The notes: generated by a model not told the origin, from the sequence alone. A stretch of DNA of 64,000 nt from Clostridium magnum DSM 2767 (GCF_001623875.1 NZ_LWAE01000004.1:420321-484320); one strand, 5' to 3'; positions 8,468-17,705 are shown, counted from the first letter of the stretch. Program-made: numbers and translations.

Positions 8468-9679
8468 ATGAATTCATTAAAAGATCTTAAGTTTAGTGAC
8501 ATTATTGATATAAACACTCTAAAGGATATTCAAGATAAATTAGCTAAAATAGTTGTATTTTCTGCAATTACAGTAGATATTCATGGCATTCCAGTATGTA
8601 ATGAAAATAATTTCACTCCATTTTGTAAGCTTATTCGTTCCTCACCAAAAGGATGTAAAAACTGTATCTCCTGTGATTCACAAGCAGGTTTTTTAGCTAT
8701 GCAAGCTAAAAAACCTAGAGTTTATACCTGTCATACAGGACTTATAGATTGTGCTGCACCTATAATAGTAAACGATGTTTATCTAGGTTCTGTATTAGGT
8801 GGTCAAGTTCTATTAAAGGGACAACAAACAAGAGACACCCTAGACTTAAAAAGAATTTCTGAAGAATATGAAATTCCCCTAGAAAAATTAAAAGAAGCTG
8901 CTGAGCTCATAGAAATTGTTGAAAGTGATTATCTACAGAATTATGTTGAATTTTATAACTTTCTTGCAAACTATATTGCTCAAATGGGGCTTCATACTCT
9001 TACTCAAGAAAAATTATTAAAAGAAAGTGAAGAGAAAATCAAGCTTGAACAACATGCCAAGAAGATGCAATTAAAAACTATACAAGCTCAAATCAATCCT
9101 CACTTTCTATTTAACACTTTAAATACAATAGCAAGAATGGCTCTAGTTGAAGATGCTCCTACAACAGAAGAGCTAATATATAACCTCTCTGATTTATTAA
9201 GATATAACTTAAGAAACTCAGAAGAATTTCCTAAACTTGAAGCTGAAATTGCTAATATAAAAAGATATCTTTTTATCCAAACTTTAAGGTATAGCGATAG
9301 AATAACTTATGAAATTAACATAGAAGAATCTCTTAATGAATGTAGAATTCCAACTATGATTCTTCAGCCACTTGTTGAAAATTCCCTTGTTCATGGTCTT
9401 GAAACAAAAAAAGAGGGTGGAAAAATAACTATAAAGGGCAGCTCTAATTCAAAAAAAGATATGTTAATTGAAATAAGTGATAACGGCAAAGGAATTCATA
9501 GTAGTATACTAAATTTATTGAATAACGTAAAAGATCTATCTGATAGTGGTTTAGGTATAGGACTTCAAAATACTGATAGTAGACTTAAACATTATTTTGG
9601 TAAGGATTATGGTCTTAAAATAGAAAGTGAACCTGGTGTTGGAACAAAAGTATGTGTATGTATCCCAAAGCTTAAATAA
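8468..9679 (+). CDS. PocR-domain sensor histidine kinase
   Basis: 403 residues and apparently cytoplasmic, with no membrane segment. Residues about 10-170 form a PocR-type ligand domain with its conserved cysteines (FCKLIRSSPKGCKNCISCD, then YTCHTGLIDCAAPI and GGQVLLKGQ). A short coiled coil leads to the LytS-type kinase motif QAQINPHFLFNTLNTIARMA and a HATPase_c domain (QPLVENSLVHGL, DNGKGI, GLGIGLQNT). PocR domains sense small metabolites such as 1,2-propanediol. It is divergent from the shell operon and followed by its response regulator. Ribosome site ACGGAGG. Confidence 0.92.
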   Translation: MNSLKDLKFSDIIDINTLKDIQDKLAKIVVFSAITVDIHGIPVCNENNFTPFCKLIRSSPKGCKNCISCDSQAGFLAMQAKKPRVYTCHTGLIDCAAPIIVNDVYLGSVLGGQVLLKGQQTRDTLDLKRISEEYEIPLEKLKEAAELIEIVESDYLQNYVEFYNFLANYIAQMGLHTLTQEKLLKESEEKIKLEQHAKKMQLKTIQAQINPHFLFNTLNTIARMALVEDAPTTEELIYNLSDLLRYNLRNSEEFPKLEAEIANIKRYLFIQTLRYSDRITYEINIEESLNECRIPTMILQPLVENSLVHGLETKKEGGKITIKGSSNSKKDMLIEISDNGKGIHSSILNLLNNVKDLSDSGLGIGLQNTDSRLKHYFGKDYGLKIESEPGVGTKVCVCIPKLK

Positions 9680-9775
9680 TAACTCTTATTATTTAAGATA
9701 AAGATATTAATTAAATTTTCGCTATATTGTTCCAATAAATTTTATAATATTTTAACTAAGAAGGTGATGATTAAG

Positions 9776-10522
9776 GTGTATAAACTTATGATAGTAGAGG
9801 ATGAACCTCTTGAGAGAAGAGCGTTAAGAATAATACTACAAAGAGAATTCTTTAATATTGATATTAAAGAAGATTCTAAAAACGGCGAAGAAGCAGTATT
9901 AAATGCCAAGATTTATAAACCTGATATAATTCTTATGGATATAAAAATGCCTGAAAAAACTGGTCTAGATGCTCAAAAAGAAATAATTAATTTTCTACCA
10001 AACACTAAAACAATTATAATGACAGCCTATGGAGAATTTGACTATGCACAAACTGCAATAAAATATGGGGTAATAGATTATTTATTAAAACCTGTACGAC
10101 CATCTGATTTAAAAGCTTCCGTATATAAAGCTCTTAAATCTATAGAGAATATTGACTCTACAAAAATAGCTAATTTAAAGTCTAAGGAAATTTCTGAAAA
10201 TACTATAAAAGCTGCAATAAAATATATTCATAACAACTATACACAAGATATAAAATTAAATACTGTAGCGAATTTTGTGCACTTAAACCCTCAGTACCTA
10301 AGTAGATATTTCAAACAAAAAATAGGAGTAACCTTTACTCAATATGTTACAAATTTAAGACTTGAAAATGCTAAAAGGCTGTTAGTTAATACAGATAAGT
10401 CTATAACACAAATTGCCATGGAAGTGGGCTACACTGATGTTGCATATTTCAGCAAAGTATTTTTTAAAAATGAAAATAAATCACCTTATAAATTTAAAAT
10501 GGGTTACTGCAGTAATACTTAA
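9776..10522 (+). CDS. AraC-family response regulator
   Basis: About 248 residues. The receiver domain (KLMIVEDEPLERRALRII, phosphoacceptor Asp in DIILMDIKMPEKTGLDA, conserved K in LLKPVRP) is followed by a two-HTH AraC DNA-binding domain near residues 150-245 (YLSRYFKQKIGVTFTQYV, ITQIAMEVGYTDVAYFSKVF). With the upstream PocR kinase it forms a two-component pair that I expect to activate the compartment and dehydratase operons. The start is uncertain: GTG at 9776 is spaced best from AAGGTG, but GTG 9764 and ATG 9767 are in frame. Confidence 0.9.
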   Translation: MYKLMIVEDEPLERRALRIILQREFFNIDIKEDSKNGEEAVLNAKIYKPDIILMDIKMPEKTGLDAQKEIINFLPNTKTIIMTAYGEFDYAQTAIKYGVIDYLLKPVRPSDLKASVYKALKSIENIDSTKIANLKSKEISENTIKAAIKYIHNNYTQDIKLNTVANFVHLNPQYLSRYFKQKIGVTFTQYVTNLRLENAKRLLVNTDKSITQIAMEVGYTDVAYFSKVFFKNENKSPYKFKMGYCSNT

Positions 10523-10544
10523 ATTTTACTGCTCAATTAATAGG

Positions 10545-10581
10545 AGAAGTGTATTAAAATGCTGCATTTTAATACACTTCT
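10545..10581. terminator. Bidirectional hairpin between convergent genes
   Basis: A perfect 17-bp stem (AGAAGTGTATTAAAATG and its complement) with a 3-base loop lies between the ends of the response regulator and the convergent activase gene. Flanking T tracts are weak, but the position and stem suit termination from both sides. Confidence 0.75.
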
Positions 10582-10601
10582 TAGTTATATAACCTTTAAA
10601 C

Positions 10602-11534
10602 TTAGTCAATTCCGCCAACTTTACATATTAGTCCACATTTTTTTACTAGGTCTTTAAGATTATTTATTTCTTCTTTGGTAGGTGGCTGTAAATCCTTCAT
10701 TATATAATTATACCCTAAGTATTCATACTTATTTTGACCAAGACGATGATAAGGCAAGAGATGCAATTCTTTAACACTTTTAAGACTAGCTGCAAAATTA
10801 GCTGTAGCTTTTATATTCTTCTCATCACTATTAACTCCCGGAATAACTGGGACTCTTATTATTAACGGAGCTCCAAACTGGGCTATTAATTTTGCGTTTT
10901 GTAATATTAAATCGTTAGACTGCCCTATATATTCTAAATGTTTATTTGGATCCATATGCTTAATATCAAGCATAACTAAATCAAGCCAGGGTAGTATTCT
11001 TTCTAAAACACTTGGATTTGTAAAGGCTGTCGTTTCAATGGCTGTGTGCCAATTATTTTCTTTACAGCCTTTTAGTAATTCTTCAGCAAACTCAGGTTGA
11101 GCTGTTACTTCTCCTCCTGATAAGGTAATACCACCACCAGAACGTCTATAATATATGTTGTCCTTTTTCAATTCTATTAATAATTCCCTTACGGTTCTCA
11201 TACTTCCTGCTAAATTTAAAGCTCCAGCATAACAACTCTCAACACATTTGCCACACTTAACACATTTATTCTGATCAACTCTAGAAGGAAGATTAAAATC
11301 TATTGCCCCCTTACTACAAATTTCATAGCATTTTTTACATCCTATACAATTATGTGGAATAAACATTACTTGTGGTTCCATACACTGAGATTCTGGATTA
11401 CTACACCAACGACAAGACAATGGACATCCCTTAAAAAAAACTATTGTACGAATTCCTGGTCCATCATGAACAGAAAATCTCTGTATATCAAAAATAACAC
11501 CTTTTTTATTTAAATTTACTTGATGTTTCAACAT
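10602..11534 (-). CDS. Glycyl-radical enzyme activase (radical SAM)
   Basis: 310 residues. The radical-SAM cluster motif is C37, C41, C44 (FFKGCPLSCRWCSNP), preceded by the family's FDIQRFSVHDGPGIRT. Two inserted ferredoxin motifs (CIGCKKCYEICSKGAID and CVKCGKCVESCYAGAL, about residues 63-110) are typical of activases of dehydratase-type radical enzymes. GGGITLSGGEVTAQPEFA binds SAM. It would take a hydrogen atom from G831 of the partner enzyme encoded just upstream. Start ATG with TAGGAGGG. Confidence 0.95.
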   Translation of the reverse strand: MLKHQVNLNKKGVIFDIQRFSVHDGPGIRTIVFFKGCPLSCRWCSNPESQCMEPQVMFIPHNCIGCKKCYEICSKGAIDFNLPSRVDQNKCVKCGKCVESCYAGALNLAGSMRTVRELLIELKKDNIYYRRSGGGITLSGGEVTAQPEFAEELLKGCKENNWHTAIETTAFTNPSVLERILPWLDLVMLDIKHMDPNKHLEYIGQSNDLILQNAKLIAQFGAPLIIRVPVIPGVNSDEKNIKATANFAASLKSVKELHLLPYHRLGQNKYEYLGYNYIMKDLQPPTKEEINNLKDLVKKCGLICKVGGID

Positions 11535-11625
11535 AACGTTCCCTCCTATAAAAAGTTCTTCTACAAAAAAATTCTACAAATATTTCTACCTTTACTAATT
11601 GAATAAATAAGTCTTATTTAAAAAA

Positions 11626-11654
11626 TGAGGAAGTAGTTGAAAAACTCTTCCTCA
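11626..11654 (-). terminator. Hairpin between dehydratase and activase genes
   Basis: An 8-bp stem (TGAGGAAG/CTTCCTCA, loop about 13) lies 22 bases beyond the dehydratase stop and is followed in the gene direction by ATTTTTTAAAT. It is probably a leaky terminator lowering activase relative to the enzyme, which is needed in much larger amounts. Confidence 0.6.
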
Positions 11655-11675
11655 CTGTATAATGAACTAATCTAA

Positions 11676-14243
11676 CTAAAAAGCATGTTCTGTTCTTTTT
11701 ATAATATCATCCTGAATTGATTTATCTAAAGATGTAAAGTGAGCACTATACCCAGCTACACGCACTACTAGATTTCCATAATTTTCAGGATTCTTTTGGG
11801 CATCTAAAAGTGTTTCTCGACTTACTACATTAAATTGCACATGTAACCCCTTTTGATCAAAGAAACTCCTTACTAGAGAAGATAAATTCTGTAAACCAGT
11901 CTGACCTTCTAAAGCAGATGGATGGAATTTTTGATTAAATAATGTACCATTTGAAGCCTTATAATGATCTATTTTCGCAACAGAGTTAACAGCTGCAGTC
12001 GGTCCTGTTATATCTCTTCCTGAAACTGGTGATACACCATCTGCTAGTGCTTCACCAGCTTTTCTTCCATCTGGTGTTGCTCCTGTTTGTGATCCCATTG
12101 GAACATTTGCAGAAACAGGATAAAGACCAGGTTGGAATTGACCGTTACGTGGATTAGTGTATTTCTCAACTTCACTACAGTAAATTAATGCTGCTTCACG
12201 TGCTAAATCATCAACTTCATCTATATCATTACCAAACTTAGGTGCTCTATTTAAGAGCATCTGACGAAGATTTTCTTTATGACCATAGCTACCTAAGTTA
12301 ATATCTTTACCTGGCTCTTTTAAATCTTCTAATGAAATTTTCTTTTCTTCAAATATTAACTTCTCAATAGCTTGCATTATGGTTTCACGTGTTAAGCCTT
12401 CTATACCACTTGCTCCATTTATGCTATTAGCAATTTCAGATATCGGATTTTTCTTACATTCACCAAAATTAGTATCTAACGCATCCTTTAAGTCTTGTAG
12501 AGTTACTTTATTTTCTTCAAAAACAAGTTTCTTAATAGCTACTAATGAGTCTGCTACATTTGCAACTCCCACTCCTTGTGGACCTGTAAAGTTATAATGA
12601 GCTCCCCCTTCTTGTAGTGATTTTCCTCTACCTATACAATCATCTACCATTGAAGATAAGAATGGTAATGGTGCTCTCTCTCCATGTGCTAAGTCTACAC
12701 TATTGTCTGCATTAATTAGAAGCTTAACAAAATACTCCATTTGCATTTTGTATGCATCCATGAATCTCTCAAAGGATGTAAAAGAAGTAAAATCTCCAGT
12801 TCTTAATCCTAGTTGTTTACCATTATCCATACCATTATTTATAGCTACCTCTAATACCTTTGCCATGTTAAAGAATGCAGCGTCATGCCATCCTTCAGTC
12901 TTTCCACCTTTTTGAGGTTCTACGCATCCAATAATACCATAATCTCTAGCATCTTCTAGTGTAAGACCACGACTTGTTAGAGAAGCAATGATAACTTCAT
13001 CATTATAATAAGCTGGCATACCTAATCCTAAACGAGTCACTTCACCAGCTTTTAACAATAACTCATCTGGAGTTTTGTTCCAACCTCTTATTGAAATTGA
13101 TGGTTGTGGTAATTTAGTATGTGCAGTAGCTTCAAGGCACATAAATGAAAGCTCATTTGTAGCATCTTTTCCATCAGTAGTTTGTCCGCCTATAATTAAA
13201 TTCTGGAACATTGGATATCCACCAAAGGCTTTTGTTGATCCCTCATCACGAACCTTATTAACATCATTGAATTTAACCCATAAGCAGTCAAGAAGTTCTT
13301 GAGCTTTTTCTTGTGTAACAAAACCATTTGATATATCCTTCTTAAAATAAGGATATATATATTGATCAAAACGCATAGGTGATATTGAATGTCCATTAGA
13401 TTCTATTTGAATAATAGCTTGTACAAACCAAAATGATTGTAGGGCCTCATAAAATGTTCTAGCTGGCTTTGCTGGTACCCATTCACAGTTTTCAGCTATT
13501 TGTATTAACTCTTCACGTCTTCTTGAATCCAATGTTTGACTTGCGAGATTTCTAGCTAATTCTGCAAAACGCTTGGCAAATTTAATAACAGCTTTTGAAG
13601 TTATAATTACAGCTGTTAAAAACTGCTCCTTCTTTATGTAATTAGGATCTCCTTTGTCTGATTTAGCCCTTTCATTTTCTGCTTCTTCAATTATTCCATT
13701 AAATCCTTTAGATAATACTTTGGCATAATCTACGGAAATATGACCTACACCATTGAAATAGTAATTTCCAACAGTAAATACCCCTGCTGCCATTGCTTCC
13801 TTTGTTTCTTCAAACATATACTCTGTTGCAAGCTCATTTGTAGTTTTTCCATCCCAATATTTAAATACTTCACGAAGTTGTAATTTTACATCTTCACTAA
13901 TAAGAAATACATCTCCAGTTCTTTTAGCTAAAGTATCAAATTCATCCAAAAGCCACTTGTTAGAAAATTCAGGAAATACAGAAGCTGCTCTAGGCTTTTT
14001 AGTTAGGTTTCCTACAATAAGCTCCTCATCACGAATAACTATATCCATTTCATTTAGTATTTTTTCTAAAGCTTTAGCTCTTCTAATAACCATAGGATAA
14101 GCTTCCGTTTCCTTAAAAGATTCAGTTATTAAAACTGCTCTTTGCGCCTCGATTTCAGGAGTTACTGAGTATAAATCGTTAATTAATTTTTCTATTCTTT
14201 TACTTTGATTTACACTATAGAGTTTGTTTAAAACTTCATTCAC
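11676..14243 (-). CDS. B12-independent glycyl-radical diol/glycerol dehydratase
   Basis: 855 residues. The radical glycine is G831 in VRVAGYSA, and the thiyl cysteine with its base is C440/E442 in GCVEPQ. H168 (GVGHIS), S286 (NGHSIS) and D454 (GWHDAA) match the substrate-binding His/Ser/Asp set that I recall for the Clostridium butyricum glycerol dehydratase and propanediol dehydratases; choline lyase lacks this set. It removes water from 1,2-propanediol or glycerol. It is about 65-70 residues longer than the C. butyricum enzyme, because of an insert near 590-655 that repeats a FEE-K-(V/I)-(T/S)-L-(Q/E)-DLK motif. Start GTG after GGGGGT. Confidence 0.92.
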   Translation of the reverse strand: MNEVLNKLYSVNQSKRIEKLINDLYSVTPEIEAQRAVLITESFKETEAYPMVIRRAKALEKILNEMDIVIRDEELIVGNLTKKPRAASVFPEFSNKWLLDEFDTLAKRTGDVFLISEDVKLQLREVFKYWDGKTTNELATEYMFEETKEAMAAGVFTVGNYYFNGVGHISVDYAKVLSKGFNGIIEEAENERAKSDKGDPNYIKKEQFLTAVIITSKAVIKFAKRFAELARNLASQTLDSRRREELIQIAENCEWVPAKPARTFYEALQSFWFVQAIIQIESNGHSISPMRFDQYIYPYFKKDISNGFVTQEKAQELLDCLWVKFNDVNKVRDEGSTKAFGGYPMFQNLIIGGQTTDGKDATNELSFMCLEATAHTKLPQPSISIRGWNKTPDELLLKAGEVTRLGLGMPAYYNDEVIIASLTSRGLTLEDARDYGIIGCVEPQKGGKTEGWHDAAFFNMAKVLEVAINNGMDNGKQLGLRTGDFTSFTSFERFMDAYKMQMEYFVKLLINADNSVDLAHGERAPLPFLSSMVDDCIGRGKSLQEGGAHYNFTGPQGVGVANVADSLVAIKKLVFEENKVTLQDLKDALDTNFGECKKNPISEIANSINGASGIEGLTRETIMQAIEKLIFEEKKISLEDLKEPGKDINLGSYGHKENLRQMLLNRAPKFGNDIDEVDDLAREAALIYCSEVEKYTNPRNGQFQPGLYPVSANVPMGSQTGATPDGRKAGEALADGVSPVSGRDITGPTAAVNSVAKIDHYKASNGTLFNQKFHPSALEGQTGLQNLSSLVRSFFDQKGLHVQFNVVSRETLLDAQKNPENYGNLVVRVAGYSAHFTSLDKSIQDDIIKRTEHAF

Positions 14244-14341
14244 TTAAATGACCCCCTTGATTTAATTAAATTTATATAATTTTTATTGATTGTTTTTATG
14301 ATTAAATTTTATTCCTAAACCCCTTAACTTTTTTTGATTAT

Positions 14342-14397
14342 TTCGACTTATTTTTGTATTATATAGATTTGAATATGATGTACTATTTTGATGTATA
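14342..14397 (-). promoter_or_regulatory. Promoter element shared with the shell operon
   Basis: The partner of the block at 8121-8176, starting TTCGACT and ending TATTTTGATGT, in the 404-base gap upstream of the dehydratase. It is the best evidence in the window that shell and dehydratase are co-regulated although a plus-strand regulator pair separates them. Confidence 0.65.
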
Positions 14398-14500
14398 TCA
14401 ACTAAATGCAGAAACTTAAAAATTCTCATTTTTGCTATGCCCTAAAATAAATAATTGCCTAAATATCATTTACACTTATAGCTGTCTTTTAGTATTTATT

Positions 14501-14558
14501 CAAAGAAAGGGATATCTCAAAATGATTAAAAAATCATTTTGAGATATCCCTTTCTTTG
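14501..14558. repeat. Perfect 27-bp inverted repeat (hairpin)
   Basis: Two 27-base arms (beginning CAAAGAAAGGGATATCTC) with a 4-base loop, about 90 bases beyond the yqeB stop and upstream of the dehydratase promoter. Neither side has a clear U tract. It may terminate yqeB transcription or serve as a roadblock or binding site. Confidence 0.8.
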
Positions 14559-14647
14559 ATTTAGAACAATAAATAGTTTTGCTAACACCTTATATTTCAA
14601 TTTTTATGCATATCATAATTTTCTACTAAAGATACACTAATGCCTAG

Positions 14648-15472
14648 TTATATAGCCTGCTTTTTATAATACTGCTGCCTATTCTTTAAATATAATATTG
14701 CCTCTAGCACTGCTCCTCCTATGTTTCTAGCTTTATCTGAAATTGTATTACAGTTTTCTACTTCATTAAGTCTTGGATCTATGTCTGCTATTTTAAGTCC
14801 TTTAAAAACATTACTACCATTTCTGATTATTCCTCTTAATACCCCATCAATGGTAGCTTTAATCGAAATATTATCCACACAAGCTATATTTTCTCCAGCC
14901 TTAACTATATCGCCAATCTCTTTCACATTATCAATAATGCCTTCTACTGGACTATATATGACCCTCTCTCTTGAATACCCCTTTATATCACCAGGTATAC
15001 CAGTATTCTTCACTGCACACCCCTGAAAGATTAGCTTCCCCAAATTATGTCCTCTGTTAGTTTCCACTACTACATCTACATCTTTACCTGCCTCAAAACC
15101 TGGGCCCAATGCTATAGTTATAGGCGCCATTCTTCTATTGGTTCCTAAATTTCTCTTTGCCAGTATAGCATCTACCAGAACCTGAGGCTTTACTAAATCT
15201 ACATATTTACCTTTTGGATCTATAACAACAGGTATAACTCCCTCTCTCCATGATTTTCTTACTTCATCTATATTACCAGCCTTTACAGCTCTTATTCCTT
15301 CTATCTCTACATAATTTTGAAATATAGCTTCACTAAAACATACATTTCTCCTAATAGAAGTGGGATTTTCTATTTCTAGTATTAAAACTTTAAGCCCACT
15401 TCTATATAGCTTTTGTATTGTTCCTGATGCAATATCTCCCCCACCTCTAATTATAATAATTTCTTCAAGCAT
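14648..15472 (-). CDS. yqeB: YqeB-type selenium-dependent molybdenum hydroxylase accessory protein
   Basis: 274 residues starting EEIIIIRGGGDIASGTIQKL, a Rossmann-like nucleotide motif, with APITIALGPGFEAGKDVDVV and a biotinyl-like segment YSPVEGIIDNVKEIGDIVKAGE. This matches the EF2563/YqeB family found only beside selenium-dependent molybdenum hydroxylases and thought to help mature their labile-selenium Mo site. The Eubacterium barkeri nicotinate dehydrogenase has such a site, so the protein fits the hydroxylase encoded at 22-26 kb. It is the last gene of the enamidase operon, 141 bases after ena. Confidence 0.85.
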   Translation of the reverse strand: MLEEIIIIRGGGDIASGTIQKLYRSGLKVLILEIENPTSIRRNVCFSEAIFQNYVEIEGIRAVKAGNIDEVRKSWREGVIPVVIDPKGKYVDLVKPQVLVDAILAKRNLGTNRRMAPITIALGPGFEAGKDVDVVVETNRGHNLGKLIFQGCAVKNTGIPGDIKGYSRERVIYSPVEGIIDNVKEIGDIVKAGENIACVDNISIKATIDGVLRGIIRNGSNVFKGLKIADIDPRLNEVENCNTISDKARNIGGAVLEAILYLKNRQQYYKKQAI

Positions 15473-15613
15473 ATCTAATCAATCCTCGTTTAATGTTTAA
15501 TATTTTTTATAACTATCGATATCCATCTTTAATCTCTAAAAGCATTGCATCTGGGATATAATTATCTATAATTTTTTTGTTTGCTTAAAAAGTTATATTA
15601 CAAAAATATTACA

Positions 15614-16774
15614 TTAACAGATTACAGGCTTTACTGTAGCTGGCGGTGTATTCTTACTTTTTGTAACCAATATTTCTCCATTCACAAGTACCATTGAAAT
15701 TCCTGGTAGATCTCCAGCTTCCAATGCTTCTAAACTATTTTTACCTACTGAACCCATTGGTGCATCCATTATTACTAAATCAGCTTCTCTTTCTTCTTCT
15801 ATTATTCCTACATTTAATCCAAATACTTTTGCAGTATTTCCTGTTGCAAAACATATTGCTTGAGCCGCTGAAATTTCCGTTTCTGAAGCAATGTATGATA
15901 ATGTACGCATTACTCCCAAAGGAATAATTCCTGTACCTGATGGAGAATCGTTTCCTATTATTATTCTTTCTAATTCACCCTTTTCTGCAACTGCATTTAC
16001 TGCATATTTCATCACCTTAAAATTACCACATTGCACTATTTCCAGTGCATATTTTGTATCATTTACTAATTTATCAACTTCTTTTAAAGGAATAGCTGTT
16101 GGACCTCCATTTAAATGTGATACTACATCTGGATCTGTATCTATTACATTTTGTGCAGTGATGGTGCTACTTCCTGGAATAGATGTACCTCCTGTATGCA
16201 TCATAATCTTAAATCCATTTTTTCTAGCCCATTTTACCATTGGTGCTGCAAGTTCTGGAGAATTTACCGACCCAAGTCCTATTTCCCCCACTAACCATAC
16301 ACCTTCTTTTGATAACTCTTCAAAGTCTTTTTCTTGTAAGCCTTTTTCTAGAATTAGTGCTCCACCATGAAGTTTTACTCCACCTGGTCTTGCATTTTCA
16401 GAACTTTTATGAGCTAATATAGCTAATGCTTTTGTACCTGACGGATCTTTTGGTCTTCCTGTAGTATGACATTCTCCAGCAGATATCATAGTTGTTACTC
16501 CACCATGTAGCGAACTTGCTATATATCCTAATGTGCTTTGTCTTGGTGTAAAATCTCCTATTACTGGGTGAGTATGTGAATCAATAAAGCCTGGTGCAAC
16601 TGTTGTTCCTTTTGCGTCTAAAACTTTATCACATTGAACTCCAACTAGAATTGACTCATCTCCTATTTTCTTTATAGTCCCATTTTCAATCAATATTGTA
16701 TTATACTCTAATATAGGTTTATTTATATCGCCTGAAACTAATATACCAATATTTTTTATAGCTAATACTGACAT
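15614..16774 (-). CDS. ena: Enamidase (1,4,5,6-tetrahydro-6-oxonicotinate hydrolase)
   Basis: 386 residues of the amidohydrolase superfamily. Metal ligands are visible as H67/H69 (GFIDSHTHP), a glutamate in VGEIGLGS, histidines in MMHTGG and VVSHLNGG, and the late aspartate in IIGNDSPSG. The overall pattern, including GGVTTMISAGECHTTGRPKD, matches the E. barkeri enamidase, a binuclear enzyme that opens the reduced pyridine ring to 2-formylglutarate with release of ammonium. The neighbouring hydroxylase, reductase and dehydrogenase genes strongly support this over other cyclic amidases. ATG with GGGGGA. Confidence 0.88.
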   Translation of the reverse strand: MSVLAIKNIGILVSGDINKPILEYNTILIENGTIKKIGDESILVGVQCDKVLDAKGTTVAPGFIDSHTHPVIGDFTPRQSTLGYIASSLHGGVTTMISAGECHTTGRPKDPSGTKALAILAHKSSENARPGGVKLHGGALILEKGLQEKDFEELSKEGVWLVGEIGLGSVNSPELAAPMVKWARKNGFKIMMHTGGTSIPGSSTITAQNVIDTDPDVVSHLNGGPTAIPLKEVDKLVNDTKYALEIVQCGNFKVMKYAVNAVAEKGELERIIIGNDSPSGTGIIPLGVMRTLSYIASETEISAAQAICFATGNTAKVFGLNVGIIEEEREADLVIMDAPMGSVGKNSLEALEAGDLPGISMVLVNGEILVTKSKNTPPATVKPVIC

Positions 16775-16799
16775 AATAAATCCCCCTTAAATCCTTTAG

Positions 16800-17387
16800 T
16801 TATCTTAAACCATCTTCGCCTTTAACTTCTTCTATTTTAAGTCCGCCTACTCTAGGATGTGGTCTTCCACAATTTGTAACAGTAAGTGCTACAATTATCT
16901 CATTATCTCTTGGAGCATCTGGTATTCTTAATTCCATAGCATCAAAATGTGTTCTTACAAATGCTGCATCTTTATAATGTAATGGTATATCTAATGTGCA
17001 TCCTGGAAATCCCATTTTTTTTGATGACGGAATTATAGCTTTTCCTCCACCTACTCCATCTCTAAATGGCTTCCCAAGCTTTGGATGTAGAATTGCTGCT
17101 GCATGTTCTAGCTCTCCATTTCCACCCACAATAGCTCCCTTTCCATAGCTCTCTACCTCAGATATATCCATTCTACCAGCTTCTAATGCCTTCTGAATAA
17201 GAGTTGGTGCTATTCCCACACTCCATTCTGTAAGTGGTGATAAGTCTTCAACATATTTCCCTGCAAAAGGATTTTCAATTATAACTGCAGCTGTAACCTT
17301 TTTATGAATCTTATCCGTTATATCCTTACCGCCATCTGATTTAATTTCTTCTACACAAGTGTAAAATTTTCTTACTCTAATCTCCAT
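16800..17387 (-). CDS. DUF1185 (AA_synth) family protein of unknown function
   Basis: 195 residues. GKYVEDLSPLTEWSVGIAPT, YGKGAIVGGNGELEHAAA and FRDGVGGGKAIIPSSKK match the DUF1185/AA_synth family. Its crystal structures are known, but I know of no proven reaction. As first gene of the enamidase operon, 25 bases before ena, it probably acts in nicotinate catabolism, for example on a ring-opened or unstable formyl intermediate (inference only). I use ATG 17387 after GGAGGG. Confidence 0.75.
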   Translation of the reverse strand: MEIRVRKFYTCVEEIKSDGGKDITDKIHKKVTAAVIIENPFAGKYVEDLSPLTEWSVGIAPTLIQKALEAGRMDISEVESYGKGAIVGGNGELEHAAAILHPKLGKPFRDGVGGGKAIIPSSKKMGFPGCTLDIPLHYKDAAFVRTHFDAMELRIPDAPRDNEIIVALTVTNCGRPHPRVGGLKIEEVKGEDGLR

Positions 17388-17602
17388 AATTAATCCCTCC
17401 ATCTTTATTTTTAAGTGTTTTAATGTTTAAATTCTAAAATTATTTTTACAACACATTTCCAAGCCATTAATAAAAAGAGGTTTGAAATATATTTTTATTA
17501 AAGCTCCTAACCCAGCATTGCTTATTTAACATTCTTTTAAAAAATCGCTTTAATAAAATTAATTTATCAAAAATATTATCACTTAATTATTAAATTCATT
17601 TT

Positions 17603-17673
17603 ATTATAACAGAAATATATTCATATTAAAAATATTTTATATATATTAATTCATATTAAAAAAATATGTAAAC
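17603..17673 (-). promoter_or_regulatory. Nicotinate-regulon promoter block 1 (enamidase operon)
   Basis: A 71-bp block aligning without gaps to 19515-19585, 27270-27340 and 28281-28351. In the gene direction it has CATAT-N7-ATATG, an AAATATTTTT core, then TATAAT at 17608-17603. The dyad centre falls near -64, the classic LysR recognition position, and contains T-N11-A. It drives DUF1185-ena-yqeB. Confidence 0.75.
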
Positions 17674-17705
17674 ATTATAATAGGTTAATTTGTTTTTTAT
17701 AAAAA

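Noticed and set aside
11676..14243. Choline trimethylamine-lyase (CutC) for the glycyl-radical enzyme
   Set aside because: H168, S286 and D454 match the glycerol/propanediol dehydratase set, and the overall sequence follows the C. butyricum dehydratase.
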